Assembly: GCA_036399015.1 (NCBI GenBank)
Contig: DASWNW010000016.1
Coordinates: 1 to 64,000, forward strand
Origin: QHVT01 sp036399015
GTDB lineage: Bacteria; Acidobacteriota; Thermoanaerobaculia; Gp7-AA8
Length of the DNA stretch: 64,000 nt
Direction: 5' to 3'
In this document: piece after piece, positions 57,749 through 64,000 of the stretch
How the letters are laid out: each line of letters opens with the position of its first letter
Position numbering within the stretch: position 1 is the first letter of the stretch
Notes under the pieces: generated by a model
Seen by the model: the letters and a program-made list of their open reading frames with translations, nothing else
Databases searched by the model: none
Told to the model about the DNA's origin: nothing
Made by a program: the position numbers and the translations under genes

Positions 57749-58100
57749 GTTTTTCGGCGGGGCCGTGTATGATTCGTCGGCTGGGGAATACCGGCAGCTC
57801 GCGGCAACGTTCACAGCCAGTTTGCCAGCAGCTCCCTCCAGCAGACCTTAGAATTTCTCAGTAGTTATCTCATTGATAAGCCGCTTTCGAGGACGGACGT
57901 GTCCGGCATCAGGGACGGACGCGCGTCGGCGTCCTGAAGCGATCGGGTGCCGGACACGGCCGCGGCTTGTCACGTAAATCACACGGCGGAGACGATTTGG
58001 ATGTTCGTGTCCCGGCGTGCGTAACTTTTTTCCAACTCGCGCATCTAACTATGCAGGCGGCACGAAGGTTGAAGTTTTGAAGGTGTCGCAGGGAGAGACC
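57749..58100. promoter_or_regulatory. Long leader region of the ECF sigma gene
   Basis: It contains TATGAT at 57767-57772 and an 11-bp inverted repeat (CGTGTCCGGCA at 57898-57908 / complement at 57948-57958) between GACGGACG repeats. An A/T-rich stretch around 58019-58030 (GTAACTTTTTTCC) could be an extracytoplasmic-factor -35 region. A structured leader or ncRNA is possible; no gene is seen. Confidence 0.4.
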
Positions 58101-58871
58101 ATGAAGAGCGCCGAAATGACTCATGAGCAGGGGTGGGACTTCGAGACGGCAGCGATGCCGTACGTGGACTCCTTGTACAACACTGCCTACAGGATGACCC
58201 GGAACTCCGAGGACGCGGAAGACCTCGTTCAGGAGACGTATCTCAAGGCCTACAAGTACTACGACAAGTTCGAAGAGGGTACGAACTTCAAGGCGTGGCT
58301 CTTCAAGATCATGAAGAACACGTTCATCAACAACTACCGGAAGAAGAAGCTCACGCCGCACAAGATCGACTTCTCGGAGATCGAAGAGTCGTACGAGCGG
58401 GTGATCCAGAAGAACGCGCCGGACCTCATCCGCGACCCGGAGAGCGAGATCTTCCAGGACATGATGGATGCCGACGTCAAGCGTGCGCTCGACTCGCTCC
58501 CGCATGATTACAAGATGGTCGTCCTCCTGGCCGACATCGAGGGCTTCTCGTACAAGGAGATCGCCGAGATCCTCGACTGCCCGGTCGGGACCGTCATGTC
58601 GCGCCTCTACCGCGGCCGGAAGATGCTCGAGCGGACGCTGCTCGACTACGCCCGCAAGTACGGTTACATCCGCGGCGAGGCCGAGCCGGCCAAGATGCGC
58701 TCCCGCAAGGACGAGACGAAGGGGCGGAAGAAGAAGGACGAGGCCAAGCCGGAAGAGACCGACGTTCAGGAGCCGGAGGAGAACGAAGAGGCAGTCCTCT
58801 TCGCCGCCGACGAGGACGAGGATTTCGAGCTGGTCGACGAGGAAGAAGAAGAGCGTTTCGAGATCGAATGA
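58101..58871 (+). CDS. ECF-type RNA polymerase sigma factor with acidic C-terminal tail
   Basis: The 256-residue sigma-70-family factor has region 2 with DAEDLVQETYLKAYKYYDKF and FKAWLFKIMKNTFIN (residues 40-85), and region 4 with LPHDYKMVVLLADIEGFSYKEIAEILDCPVGTVMSRLYRGRKMLE near 135-185. The tail (200-256) is unusual: Lys/Arg-rich, then very acidic (DEDEDFELVDEEEEE). GGGAGAG precedes the ATG. A terminator and then a zinc anti-sigma gene follow, a SigR/RsrA-like arrangement, so oxidative or envelope stress control is possible. Confidence 0.88.
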   Translation: MKSAEMTHEQGWDFETAAMPYVDSLYNTAYRMTRNSEDAEDLVQETYLKAYKYYDKFEEGTNFKAWLFKIMKNTFINNYRKKKLTPHKIDFSEIEESYERVIQKNAPDLIRDPESEIFQDMMDADVKRALDSLPHDYKMVVLLADIEGFSYKEIAEILDCPVGTVMSRLYRGRKMLERTLLDYARKYGYIRGEAEPAKMRSRKDETKGRKKKDEAKPEETDVQEPEENEEAVLFAADEDEDFELVDEEEEERFEIE

Positions 58872-58893
58872 CGTCCGGGCGACCGGAAGTCGG

Positions 58894-58930
58894 GAAAGGG
58901 GCGGCCGCGAGGCCGCCCCTTTCGTTTTTT
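58894..58930 (+). terminator. Rho-independent terminator after ECF sigma gene
   Basis: GAAAGGGGCGGCC and GGCCGCCCCTTTC form a perfect 13-bp stem with a GCGA loop, followed by GTTTTTT. The strong stop separates sigma from anti-sigma, so the latter needs its own promoter or read-through. Confidence 0.92.
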
Positions 58931-59061
58931 GGCCGGTCGGTTGCAGTAGCGCGCGGCGGAGTGAACTTCAGCAAGGCGTACGGCACTTACGGAATTCACA
59001 GTTCGGTAACGCAGTTGAGCGACGTAGCTGCCATCACGTAACCCCGGAAGGAAACGCAGTG

Positions 59062-59295
59062 ATGCTCTGTGACGATGTGAAGCGCGTGGTGTACTTCTTC
59101 CTCGACGGATCCCTGGCCGATCACAAGAAGCACGCTGTAGAGATTCACCTGAGCAACTGCCCCGACTGCGAAGTGCGGATCACGGTTCATCGCAAGCTCC
59201 GCACGTTCGTCCGCCGCCGCCTGGCGCGGGTCACCGCCCCCGAGACGCTTCGGATTCGCCTGACGCAGTCGCTCCGCACGCTGCCGGCCGAGTAG
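59062..59295 (+). CDS. Zinc-binding anti-sigma factor (zf-HC2, ZAS type)
   Basis: The 77-residue soluble protein has the ZAS motif HxxxCxxC at His29-Cys33-Cys36 (HLSNCPDC), plus Cys3, a possible fourth ligand as in RsrA. It lacks any membrane segment, so it should sequester the upstream ECF sigma factor in the cytosol, perhaps releasing it on thiol oxidation. GGAAGGA upstream. In the gap 58931-59061 no gene is seen. Confidence 0.85.
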   Translation: MLCDDVKRVVYFFLDGSLADHKKHAVEIHLSNCPDCEVRITVHRKLRTFVRRRLARVTAPETLRIRLTQSLRTLPAE

Positions 59296-59298
59296 AAT
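59293..59298 (+). promoter_or_regulatory. -10 box for ITPase gene (leaderless)
   Basis: TAGAAT overlaps the stop of the anti-sigma gene and ends 6 bp before the TTG start at 59305. Confidence 0.45.
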
Positions 59299-59304
59299 CG
59301 CCGC

Positions 59305-59880
59305 TTGCCGAAGCAGTCGAAGACCGATCCGAAGAGCGAGGATCAGCTCATCCTCGTCTCGACGAACCCCAACAAGGGGATCGAAGCCGAGCGTATCCTG
59401 GGCGTGCCGATCCTCCGCGTCTCCCTCACCCTCCCCGAGATCCAGGCCGCCACGGTCGAGGAGATCACCCGCTACAAGCTCGAGACCGCGAAGACGAAGG
59501 GCTACAAGCGCCTCGTCGTCGAGGACGTCTCGCTCGGGTTCGACGAGCTGAACAACTTCCCCGGCCCCTACGTCCGCTGGCTCCTCGAGGCCGCCGGCGG
59601 CACCGGCCTGGCCGCCATCGCCTATGCCCTGAACAACCGGGCCGCGAAGGCGCAGTGCTGCGTCGGCTACTGGGACGGCCGTCAGACCCGCCTCTTCATG
59701 GGGGAGACGAAGGGGGAGATCCTGGTCAAGCCGCGCGGCGAGCGCGTCTTCGGCTGGGACGCCTGGTTCCAGCCCAAGGGCAGCGAGAAGACCTTCGCCG
59801 AGCTCACGCCGGAGGAGAAGGACGCCGTCTCGCACCGCGGGCACGCCTACCGGAAACTGGCCGAGCATCTGAAGAAGTAG
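59305..59880 (+). CDS. Non-canonical purine NTP pyrophosphatase (ITPase, Ham1 family)
   Basis: The 191-residue cytosolic enzyme hydrolyses ITP/XTP to monophosphates to keep deaminated purines out of nucleic acids. STNPNKGIEAERILG starts the fold. The catalytic VEDVSLGFDELNNFPGPYVRWLL reads like the eukaryotic/archaeal ITPA form rather than typical bacterial RdgB. Start is TTG; no ATG or GTG is available in the right place. Ends with the TAG whose last base begins array G. Confidence 0.87.
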   Translation: MPKQSKTDPKSEDQLILVSTNPNKGIEAERILGVPILRVSLTLPEIQAATVEEITRYKLETAKTKGYKRLVVEDVSLGFDELNNFPGPYVRWLLEAAGGTGLAAIAYALNNRAAKAQCCVGYWDGRQTRLFMGETKGEILVKPRGERVFGWDAWFQPKGSEKTFAELTPEEKDAVSHRGHAYRKLAEHLKK

Positions 59881-59994
59881 TTGCCGGTTGCCCGTTACCG
59901 GTTGCCGGTTGCCGGTTCCCCGTTGCCCCGGTGGTTCCGCTCGATGCGGCAACTGGCAACTGGCAACCGGCAACTGCCGAGGCAACTGGTAACC
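59880..59994. repeat. Heptamer array G: inverted pair based on GTTGCCG
   Basis: Seven heptamers GTTGCC(G/C) or variants (59880-59928) face six GGCAACT/GGCAACC/GGTAACC units (59948-59994, with one 5-bp interruption). The unit is the same as array C. It lies directly after the ITPase stop. Together with 59995-60178 the gap holds no gene. Confidence 0.88.
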
Positions 59995-60178
59995 GTCCGG
60001 ACCATCTTCTGGACGCCATGCACCGAAATCCGGACACACCCGTTCACGGAACTGAAACCGGACTTTCCAAACTCTTCGCGTAAGTCGTTCGTATATATGG
60101 TCGTTGGCAGCGTGCGACGGCGCGCGGCCCGCTGGCAGGGCGCTTGAACTATCTGCCAGTGACGAAAGGACGGCCACC

Positions 60179-60358
60179 ATGTGGGTTTACGACGGCGAAG
60201 AGTGGACGAAGGATGATGGCGGCATCGGGTCGACGGCCCCCAAGTCTGAGACTTCGCGCCCCCGCTACGATCAGATGATGCCGGAGCTGCAGGTCATCGA
60301 GATCGTTCCGGTCACGCCGAGGACCCAGCGGGACGTCCCGCCGCTGCCGATGCCGTAG
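60179..60358 (+). CDS. Small Trp/Pro-rich protein of unknown function
   Basis: The 59-residue protein begins MWVYDGEEWTKDDGG and ends in a Pro-rich VPVTPRTQRDVPPLPMP. GAAAGGA lies about 9 bp before the ATG, so it is a leadered gene with a good ribosome-binding site. No family recognised, but the codon use and RBS support a real gene. Confidence 0.6.
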   Translation: MWVYDGEEWTKDDGGIGSTAPKSETSRPRYDQMMPELQVIEIVPVTPRTQRDVPPLPMP

Positions 60359-60365
60359 TCCCGCG

Positions 60366-60390
60366 GACGGGCGGAAGCCCGCCGCTCCCC
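60366..60390. repeat. Dispersed CTCC-flanked palindrome, copy 5
   Basis: CGGGC-GGAA-GCCCG followed by GCCGCTCCCC, between the convergent small-protein and hydrolase genes. It is a shorter stem than copies 1 and 4. Confidence 0.5.
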
Positions 60391-61179
60391 CTATTTCGCG
60401 CAGTAGCGTCCAAGAAAATCCCGAACGATCGGCTCCACCGAATCCGACGCCACGTTGAAGATGCGGTCGGCGTGGTAGTTCCCCTCAATGTCGAGCAGAT
60501 GCAGCTCCTTCGGCTCCGCCGCCGCCTCGTAGAGCGCGACCGAGTGCCGGTGGCCGATCAGCCAGTCGTTCTTCACGTGGATGAAGCAGACCGGCACCCG
60601 CACGTCGTGGATGTCGTCGACGGCGCGCAGCTTGGCCGACTTGCGGACGCTCCAGGCGAACCGCGGCCGCCGCAGCGCCTGCGACAGCGCGATGTGGCGG
60701 TGCATGGTGAAAGGGTTGAGGCGCGGCACGATCATCTCGAAGTCGGCCACGGCGGAGACGAGCAGGAGAGACGAGATCGGCAGATCGTGGCGCGCCGCGG
60801 TCGAGACGGCGATCGCGCCTCCGTACGAGAAGCCGAGGAGCGTGAAGGTGCCGGTGGTGGCGGAGCGCTGCAGGAGGTCGTTGGCCACCGCCGCGACGTC
60901 GTGGTGCTCGTGCAGGTTGAAGCCGTACGTCCCCTCGCTGTCGCCATGCCCCCGGACGTCGACGATCGCGGCGCGGTAGCCCTCGGCGTTGAGGAAGCGG
61001 GCCAGGCGGATCATCGACGGGTGGCGCCGGTCGCGCCAGAATCCGGGGACGACGATGATCGTAGAGACCGAGGGGGCGTCGTAGACGTCGTAATGGATGG
61101 TCGTCCCGTCGAACGAGGTGACCTGCAGGTGATTCGGCTCCTGCTGCAGCGGTGCGGCGCTCAGTGCGTGGCTTGACAT
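60391..61179 (-). CDS. Alpha/beta hydrolase
   Basis: The 262-residue cytosolic serine hydrolase has nucleophile Ser in GFSYGG near residue 117, the acid in HVKNDWLIG near 200 and His in EGNYHADRI near 233. VVPGFWRD forms the oxyanion loop and DVRGHGDSEG the region after strand 4. Esterase or lipase-like activity is likely; substrate unknown. Divergent from the Thr/Asp-rich lipoprotein genes. Confidence 0.85.
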   Translation of the reverse strand: MSSHALSAAPLQQEPNHLQVTSFDGTTIHYDVYDAPSVSTIIVVPGFWRDRRHPSMIRLARFLNAEGYRAAIVDVRGHGDSEGTYGFNLHEHHDVAAVANDLLQRSATTGTFTLLGFSYGGAIAVSTAARHDLPISSLLLVSAVADFEMIVPRLNPFTMHRHIALSQALRRPRFAWSVRKSAKLRAVDDIHDVRVPVCFIHVKNDWLIGHRHSVALYEAAAEPKELHLLDIEGNYHADRIFNVASDSVEPIVRDFLGRYCAK

Positions 61180-61203
61180 TGGCTACTCTGCTCTTATGAT
61201 ATG

Positions 61204-61267
61204 CGCCACATGAGGGCGCTGGTGCGTCTTCCGTGCCCCCGGTAAATCCCCCCAGGAACATGTGGCG
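61204..61267. other. Inverted repeat in the leader of the first Thr/Asp-rich lipoprotein gene
   Basis: CGCCACAT at 61204-61211 pairs with ATGTGGCG at 61260-61267. It may be an operator or an mRNA stem. Confidence 0.35.
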
Positions 61268-61360
61268 TATTCGCGCTCACCGCGCACGCTGCCCCCAATC
61301 CGCGATCGAGCCATTCAGATCTCCGATCTGAACAAAAAAGCTAAGGAGAATCACCACGCA

Positions 61361-61657
61361 ATGAAGAAGTCTCTCGTCCTGACCCTGGTCGCCCTCGTCG
61401 TCGTCTCCATGTTCGCCATCGGCTGCAGGAAGGAAGAGGCGGCCACCGACACCGGCGCCACCGACACCTCCATGACCACCGGCGACACGATGTCCACCGA
61501 CGCCGGCATGACCGACACGTCCACGACCACCATGTCGACCACCGACACGATGGCGACCGACACCTCGGCCACCGGTACGACCACCGACACGTCGGCCACC
61601 GACACGACCGCCACCGGAACCGACACGGCCGGCACCACGTCGACCACCACCACCTAG
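61361..61657 (+). CDS. Thr/Asp/Ser-rich repeat lipoprotein, paralog 1
   Basis: The 98-residue protein has a lipoprotein signal ending AIGC, then RKEE, then an almost pure TDT/STDT/TGTTTDT low-complexity tail to the end. AAGGAG gives a strong ribosome-binding site. No domain is recognised; the tail would be unfolded, acidic and perhaps O-glycosylated or metal-binding at the surface. A tandem paralog follows. Confidence 0.7.
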   Translation: MKKSLVLTLVALVVVSMFAIGCRKEEAATDTGATDTSMTTGDTMSTDAGMTDTSTTTMSTTDTMATDTSATGTTTDTSATDTTATGTDTAGTTSTTTT

Positions 61658-61673
61658 TCGCTGCACCCACCGG

Positions 61674-61703
61674 ACGCCTCGCATCGTGCGAGGCGTTCGG
61701 GTT
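61674..61703 (+). terminator. Probable terminator after lipoprotein paralog 1
   Basis: ACGCCTCGCA and TGCGAGGCGT pair, followed by TCGGGTTT, a weak T-run. Confidence 0.6.
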
Positions 61704-61789
61704 TCATGGCATCCGAGTTGCTCCTCGTCGTCCCGGGTCTACCTCTCCCTCCCGGAGAGGGCTTTGCCTCGACATCGAATGGATGACGC

Positions 61790-61894
61790 AAGGAGGTGAG
61801 CTCGGCACCCTACAAACGTGACGGATTCGACGGGACCTCCCAAGCGAAGACGAACACAAGAAAAAAGAGAGAAGGAAGAGTACGAAATGGCTAA
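61790..61894 (+). promoter_or_regulatory. Leader with AAGGAGGTG and 32-codon ORF overlapping lipoprotein paralog 2
   Basis: AAGGAGGTG at 61790-61798 contains a GTG that opens a 32-codon basic ORF ending TAA at 61892-61894, overlapping the lipoprotein start by 8 nt in another frame. ACCTCC at 61834-61839 could pair with and mask the Shine-Dalgarno sequence. It may be a leader peptide coupling or a structural leader. Confidence 0.3.
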
Positions 61895-62201
61895 GAAACT
61901 GATGGTTCTCCTGACGATCCTGACCCTCGTGACGTTCGTTGCCTGCAAGAAGGAAGAGACGAACATCGACGCGGGCACCGACACCGCGATCAGCGATACC
62001 GGCTCGACCGATACCGGCATGACCAGCGGCGACACCGGCATGACCAGCACCGACACGATGGCGACCGACACGATGTCGACCGACACGTCGGGCACCGGCA
62101 TGGGCACCACCGACACGTCGGGCACCGGCGCCACCGGCACCGACACCGGCGCGGGCACGACCAGCACGACCAGCGGCACGACCTCGACGACCACCACCTA
62201 A
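61887..62201 (+). CDS. Thr/Asp/Gly-rich repeat lipoprotein, paralog 2
   Basis: The 104-residue paralog of the preceding gene has a lipoprotein signal ending FVAC, then KKEET and a tail of TDT, GTTDTSGTG and TTSTTTT units. GGAAGAG precedes the ATG. It is followed by a strong terminator shared with the convergent coaE. Confidence 0.7.
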   Translation: MAKKLMVLLTILTLVTFVACKKEETNIDAGTDTAISDTGSTDTGMTSGDTGMTSTDTMATDTMSTDTSGTGMGTTDTSGTGATGTDTGAGTTSTTSGTTSTTTT

Positions 62202-62227
62202 ACGGCGGTCGCCACGGATTCACGGAG

Positions 62228-62259
62228 CCCCGGGGGTCACACCCCGGGGTTTTTCTTTT
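62228..62259. terminator. Rho-independent terminator between lipoprotein paralog 2 and coaE
   Basis: CCCCGGGG and its complement CCCCGGGG pair across a short loop with TTTTTCTTTTT after it. It lies between convergent genes, overlapping the coaE 3' end. Confidence 0.88.
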
Positions 62260-62851
62260 TCTCGAGGTCGGCGAGCAGCAGCCCGTGCACCCGCCGGGTC
62301 TCGCTCTCCAGCCGCCCCACGTCGCCGCTGTTGTCGATGACGTAGTCGGCGTGGCGGAGCCGCTCCTCGCGCGCCATCTGGTTCGCGATCCGCCGCCGCA
62401 CCTCCGCCTCCGTGAGCCCCCGCGCGATCCCCCGCGCGACCTGGACCTCCGGCTCCACGTCGACGATCACCAGCCGGTCGTAGCGGGCGTAGCTGCCCGA
62501 CTCCAGCATCAGCGTCGCCTCGACCACCACGATCCCGCTGTCGTACTCCGCGATCCGGCGGGTGGTCTCCTCGAGCACGAGGGGGTGGATGAGCGCGTTG
62601 AGCCGCTTCGCCGCATCCGGCGTCGCGAAGGCGATGTTCGCGAGCTTCGCCCGGTCGACGGTCTCGTCGTCCCGCAGGATCTCCCGGCCGTAGGCGGCGA
62701 CGAGCGCCTCGTGCCCCGCCCGCCCCGGCTCGTAAAGCCAGGCCACGAGCGCGTCGGCGTCGATGGTGTGGCAGCCGAGGGCGCCGAAGAGGGAGCGGAC
62801 CGTCGACTTGCCGCTGGCGATGCCGCCGGTCAGGCCAACCTTCAGGATCAC
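62237..62851 (-). CDS. coaE: Dephospho-CoA kinase
   Basis: The 204-residue P-loop enzyme catalyses the last step of CoA synthesis in the cytosol. Walker A GLTGGIASGKST is at residues 6-17; DADALVAWLYEPG follows, and NALIHPLV and a lid near RRIANQMAREERLRHADYVIDN. GTG start overlaps the folD stop by four bases, so the two are coupled. The frame remains open upstream through folD but only as overlap. Confidence 0.94.
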   Translation of the reverse strand: MILKVGLTGGIASGKSTVRSLFGALGCHTIDADALVAWLYEPGRAGHEALVAAYGREILRDDETVDRAKLANIAFATPDAAKRLNALIHPLVLEETTRRIAEYDSGIVVVEATLMLESGSYARYDRLVIVDVEPEVQVARGIARGLTEAEVRRRIANQMAREERLRHADYVIDNSGDVGRLESETRRVHGLLLADLEKKKNPGV

Positions 62852-63750
62852 CGCCGTCTCCGCTGCGCCGCGTCGACCGTGTTCCTCATCAGCATGGCGA
62901 TGGTCATCGGCCCGACGCCGCCCGGCACCGGGGTGATCCAGGAGGCGCGTTCGCGCACTCTCGCGTAGTCGACGTCGCCGAGGAGGACGCTGCCGTTCTT
63001 CTCGAGGAGGCGGGTCTTGTCGGGATCGTGGGCGAGTCGCGGCCCGAAGTCGCGCTCGACCCGGTTCATCCCCACGTCGATCACGACCGCCCCCGGCTTC
63101 ACGAAGTCGGCCGTGACGAAGAGCGGCCGCCCGATGGCCGCCACGAGGATGTCCGCCTGGCTGGCCACGGACGGCAGGTCGCGCGTCTTCGAGTGGCAGA
63201 TCGTAACCGTGGCGTTCCGCTGGAGGAGCAGCGCCCCCATCGGCTTTCCGACGATGTCGCTGCGGCCGATCACGACCGCGTGCTTGCCCTCGATCGTCTC
63301 GCCGGTGGAGTCGATGAGGCGGACGACGCCGGCGGGGGTGCAGGGGGCGAGGGCCGGCCGCCCCTGATGCAGTAAGCCGACCGTGACGGGGTGAAATCCG
63401 TCGACGTCTTTCTCCGGGGCGATGGCGTCGATGACCTTCCGGGCGTCGATGTGCCGCGGCAGGGGGAGCTGGACGAGGATGCCGTCGACGGCGTCGTCGA
63501 GGTTGAGGCGGGTCACTTCCCGCAGCAGGCCATCCTCCGACATCGTCTCGGGAAAGACGAGCTCCGTCCCCTCGAGACCCAGCTCGCGCGCCTTCTTCGC
63601 CTTGTTGCGGACGTAGATCTCGGAAGCGGGGTCGTTGCCGACGCGGACGGCGACGAGGCCGGGGCGGTAGGCGAGCGAGGCGATGGCGGCGGCGACTTCC
63701 TGCTCGACGGTGGCGGCGACGGCTTTGCCGTCGATGATCCTGGCGGTCAC
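62848..63750 (-). CDS. folD: Methylenetetrahydrofolate dehydrogenase/cyclohydrolase FolD
   Basis: The 300-residue bifunctional cytosolic enzyme interconverts 5,10-methylene-, methenyl- and 10-formyl-tetrahydrofolate. The catalytic Lys is in YVRNKAKKA near residue 54, the folate motif VQLPLP near 99, PCTPAGVVRLI near 140 and the NADP site VVIGRSDIVGKPMGALL near 160. Starts with GTG at 63750. Linked to coaE by 4-bp overlap. Confidence 0.95.
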   Translation of the reverse strand: MTARIIDGKAVAATVEQEVAAAIASLAYRPGLVAVRVGNDPASEIYVRNKAKKARELGLEGTELVFPETMSEDGLLREVTRLNLDDAVDGILVQLPLPRHIDARKVIDAIAPEKDVDGFHPVTVGLLHQGRPALAPCTPAGVVRLIDSTGETIEGKHAVVIGRSDIVGKPMGALLLQRNATVTICHSKTRDLPSVASQADILVAAIGRPLFVTADFVKPGAVVIDVGMNRVERDFGPRLAHDPDKTRLLEKNGSVLLGDVDYARVRERASWITPVPGGVGPMTIAMLMRNTVDAAQRRRR

Positions 63751-64000
63751 GGGAGCCGGGTTCTATCACAGGAGGCGAAATGTTTCGGCGCGCGCCGCGT
63801 TTCTCACCTCCGCCGAATCAACCGGGCGAATGGGAGATCTCCGCTGGAATGAACAGCTTGACTCCCTCTGTTCGGCAGTGTTACCGTTTTGGCCCCTTCC
63901 TGAGAGGGAAGGTGTGTTTCGTCTTTGAGTATCGGTGGCGTTCGCGGTCCACACCTCTCGCCGCTGAAGTTCTAGCAGTTCCAGTCAGTTGCTCGCTGTC
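63751..64000. other. Right-end gap without supported gene
   Basis: The minus-strand ORF of 62 codons here has a composition like non-coding sequence and no ribosome-binding site. CCTTCC/GGAAGG-type hairpin near 63895-63913 is the only structure. It could hold the 5' region of a gene beyond the window. Confidence 0.3.

Noticed and set aside
62852..63769. Fusion of folD-antiframe and CoaE as one 510-codon protein
   Set aside because: The upstream part is an alternate frame of folD; CoaE starts with the GTG that overlaps the folD stop.
63766..63954. 62-codon minus-strand ORF at the right end
   Set aside because: No ribosome-binding site, mixed composition and no recognisable motif.

Overview
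This window is a GC-rich bacterial chromosome segment. It most likely comes from an Acidobacteriota member, possibly of the Thermoanaerobaculia type. That is an inference from five secreted proteins with the 'VWFA-related acidobacterial' architecture, a diderm gene set (bamA, skp, lpxD, fabZ, lpxA), many signal-peptide and lipoprotein genes, and strongly GC3-biased codons. No rRNA, tRNA, IS element or CRISPR array was recognised.

Layout. 0-6 kb: asd and moeA (divergent), a PilZ protein with a CusF-like lipoprotein, a dienoyl-CoA-reductase-type SDR, an M20 amidohydrolase and a small unknown gene. 6-16 kb: five VWFA-related paralogs in two runs (3 + 2), separated by a YfcE-type phosphodiesterase, a heptamer-repeat palindrome and an orphan lolD. 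16-21 kb: clpC, a tautomerase, a PKD/Calx-beta surface protein and a HEAT-like protein. 21.1-23.1 kb: an accessory island with less GC-biased codons, holding a TIGR04255-type gene, a partner gene and a frameshifted third gene. 23-31.3 kb: a phosphatase, then the envelope block bamA-skp-lpxD-fabZ-lpxA-Gfo/Idh-mtnP. 31-46.6 kb: TonB_C paralogs, a PfkB kinase, YtcJ-like amidohydrolase, lytic transglycosylase, GGDEF protein, NnrU-like methyltransferase, nadK, a ClpX-like ATPase without zinc domain, a sialidase-fold protein, ComEA and a membrane AP-superfamily protein lacking metal ligands. 46.6-51.2 kb: an Eco57I-like DNA methyltransferase plus SNF2 helicase pair, a probable phage-defence or modification module. 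51-64 kb: GH113-like lipoprotein, NtrC-type regulator, DUF192, a rhomboid-like pseudoprotease, a zinc-ribbon protein, a PTPS-III-type folate enzyme in an operon with DUF1802 and DjlA-like genes, an ECF sigma/anti-sigma pair, an ITPase, two Thr/Asp-rich lipoproteins, and folD-coaE.

Three cross-cutting signals stand out. (1) At least 19 genes have a TANNNT -10 box 6-11 bp before the start codon, which predicts widespread leaderless transcription; several divergent gene pairs share overlapping -10 boxes. (2) Seven intergenic arrays of 7-bp (one 8-bp) direct repeats occur, five of them paired with an inverted copy to form long hairpins; their sequences differ but their architecture is the same, and some supply stop or start codons to neighbouring genes. 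(3) A second dispersed family consists of GC-rich palindromes flanked by GGAG/CTCC, one of them inside a coding sequence. The most promising candidates for undescribed biology are the repeat-hairpin family, the TIGR04255 triad, the methyltransferase-helicase pair with its 24-bp inverted repeat, and the VWFA paralog cluster.
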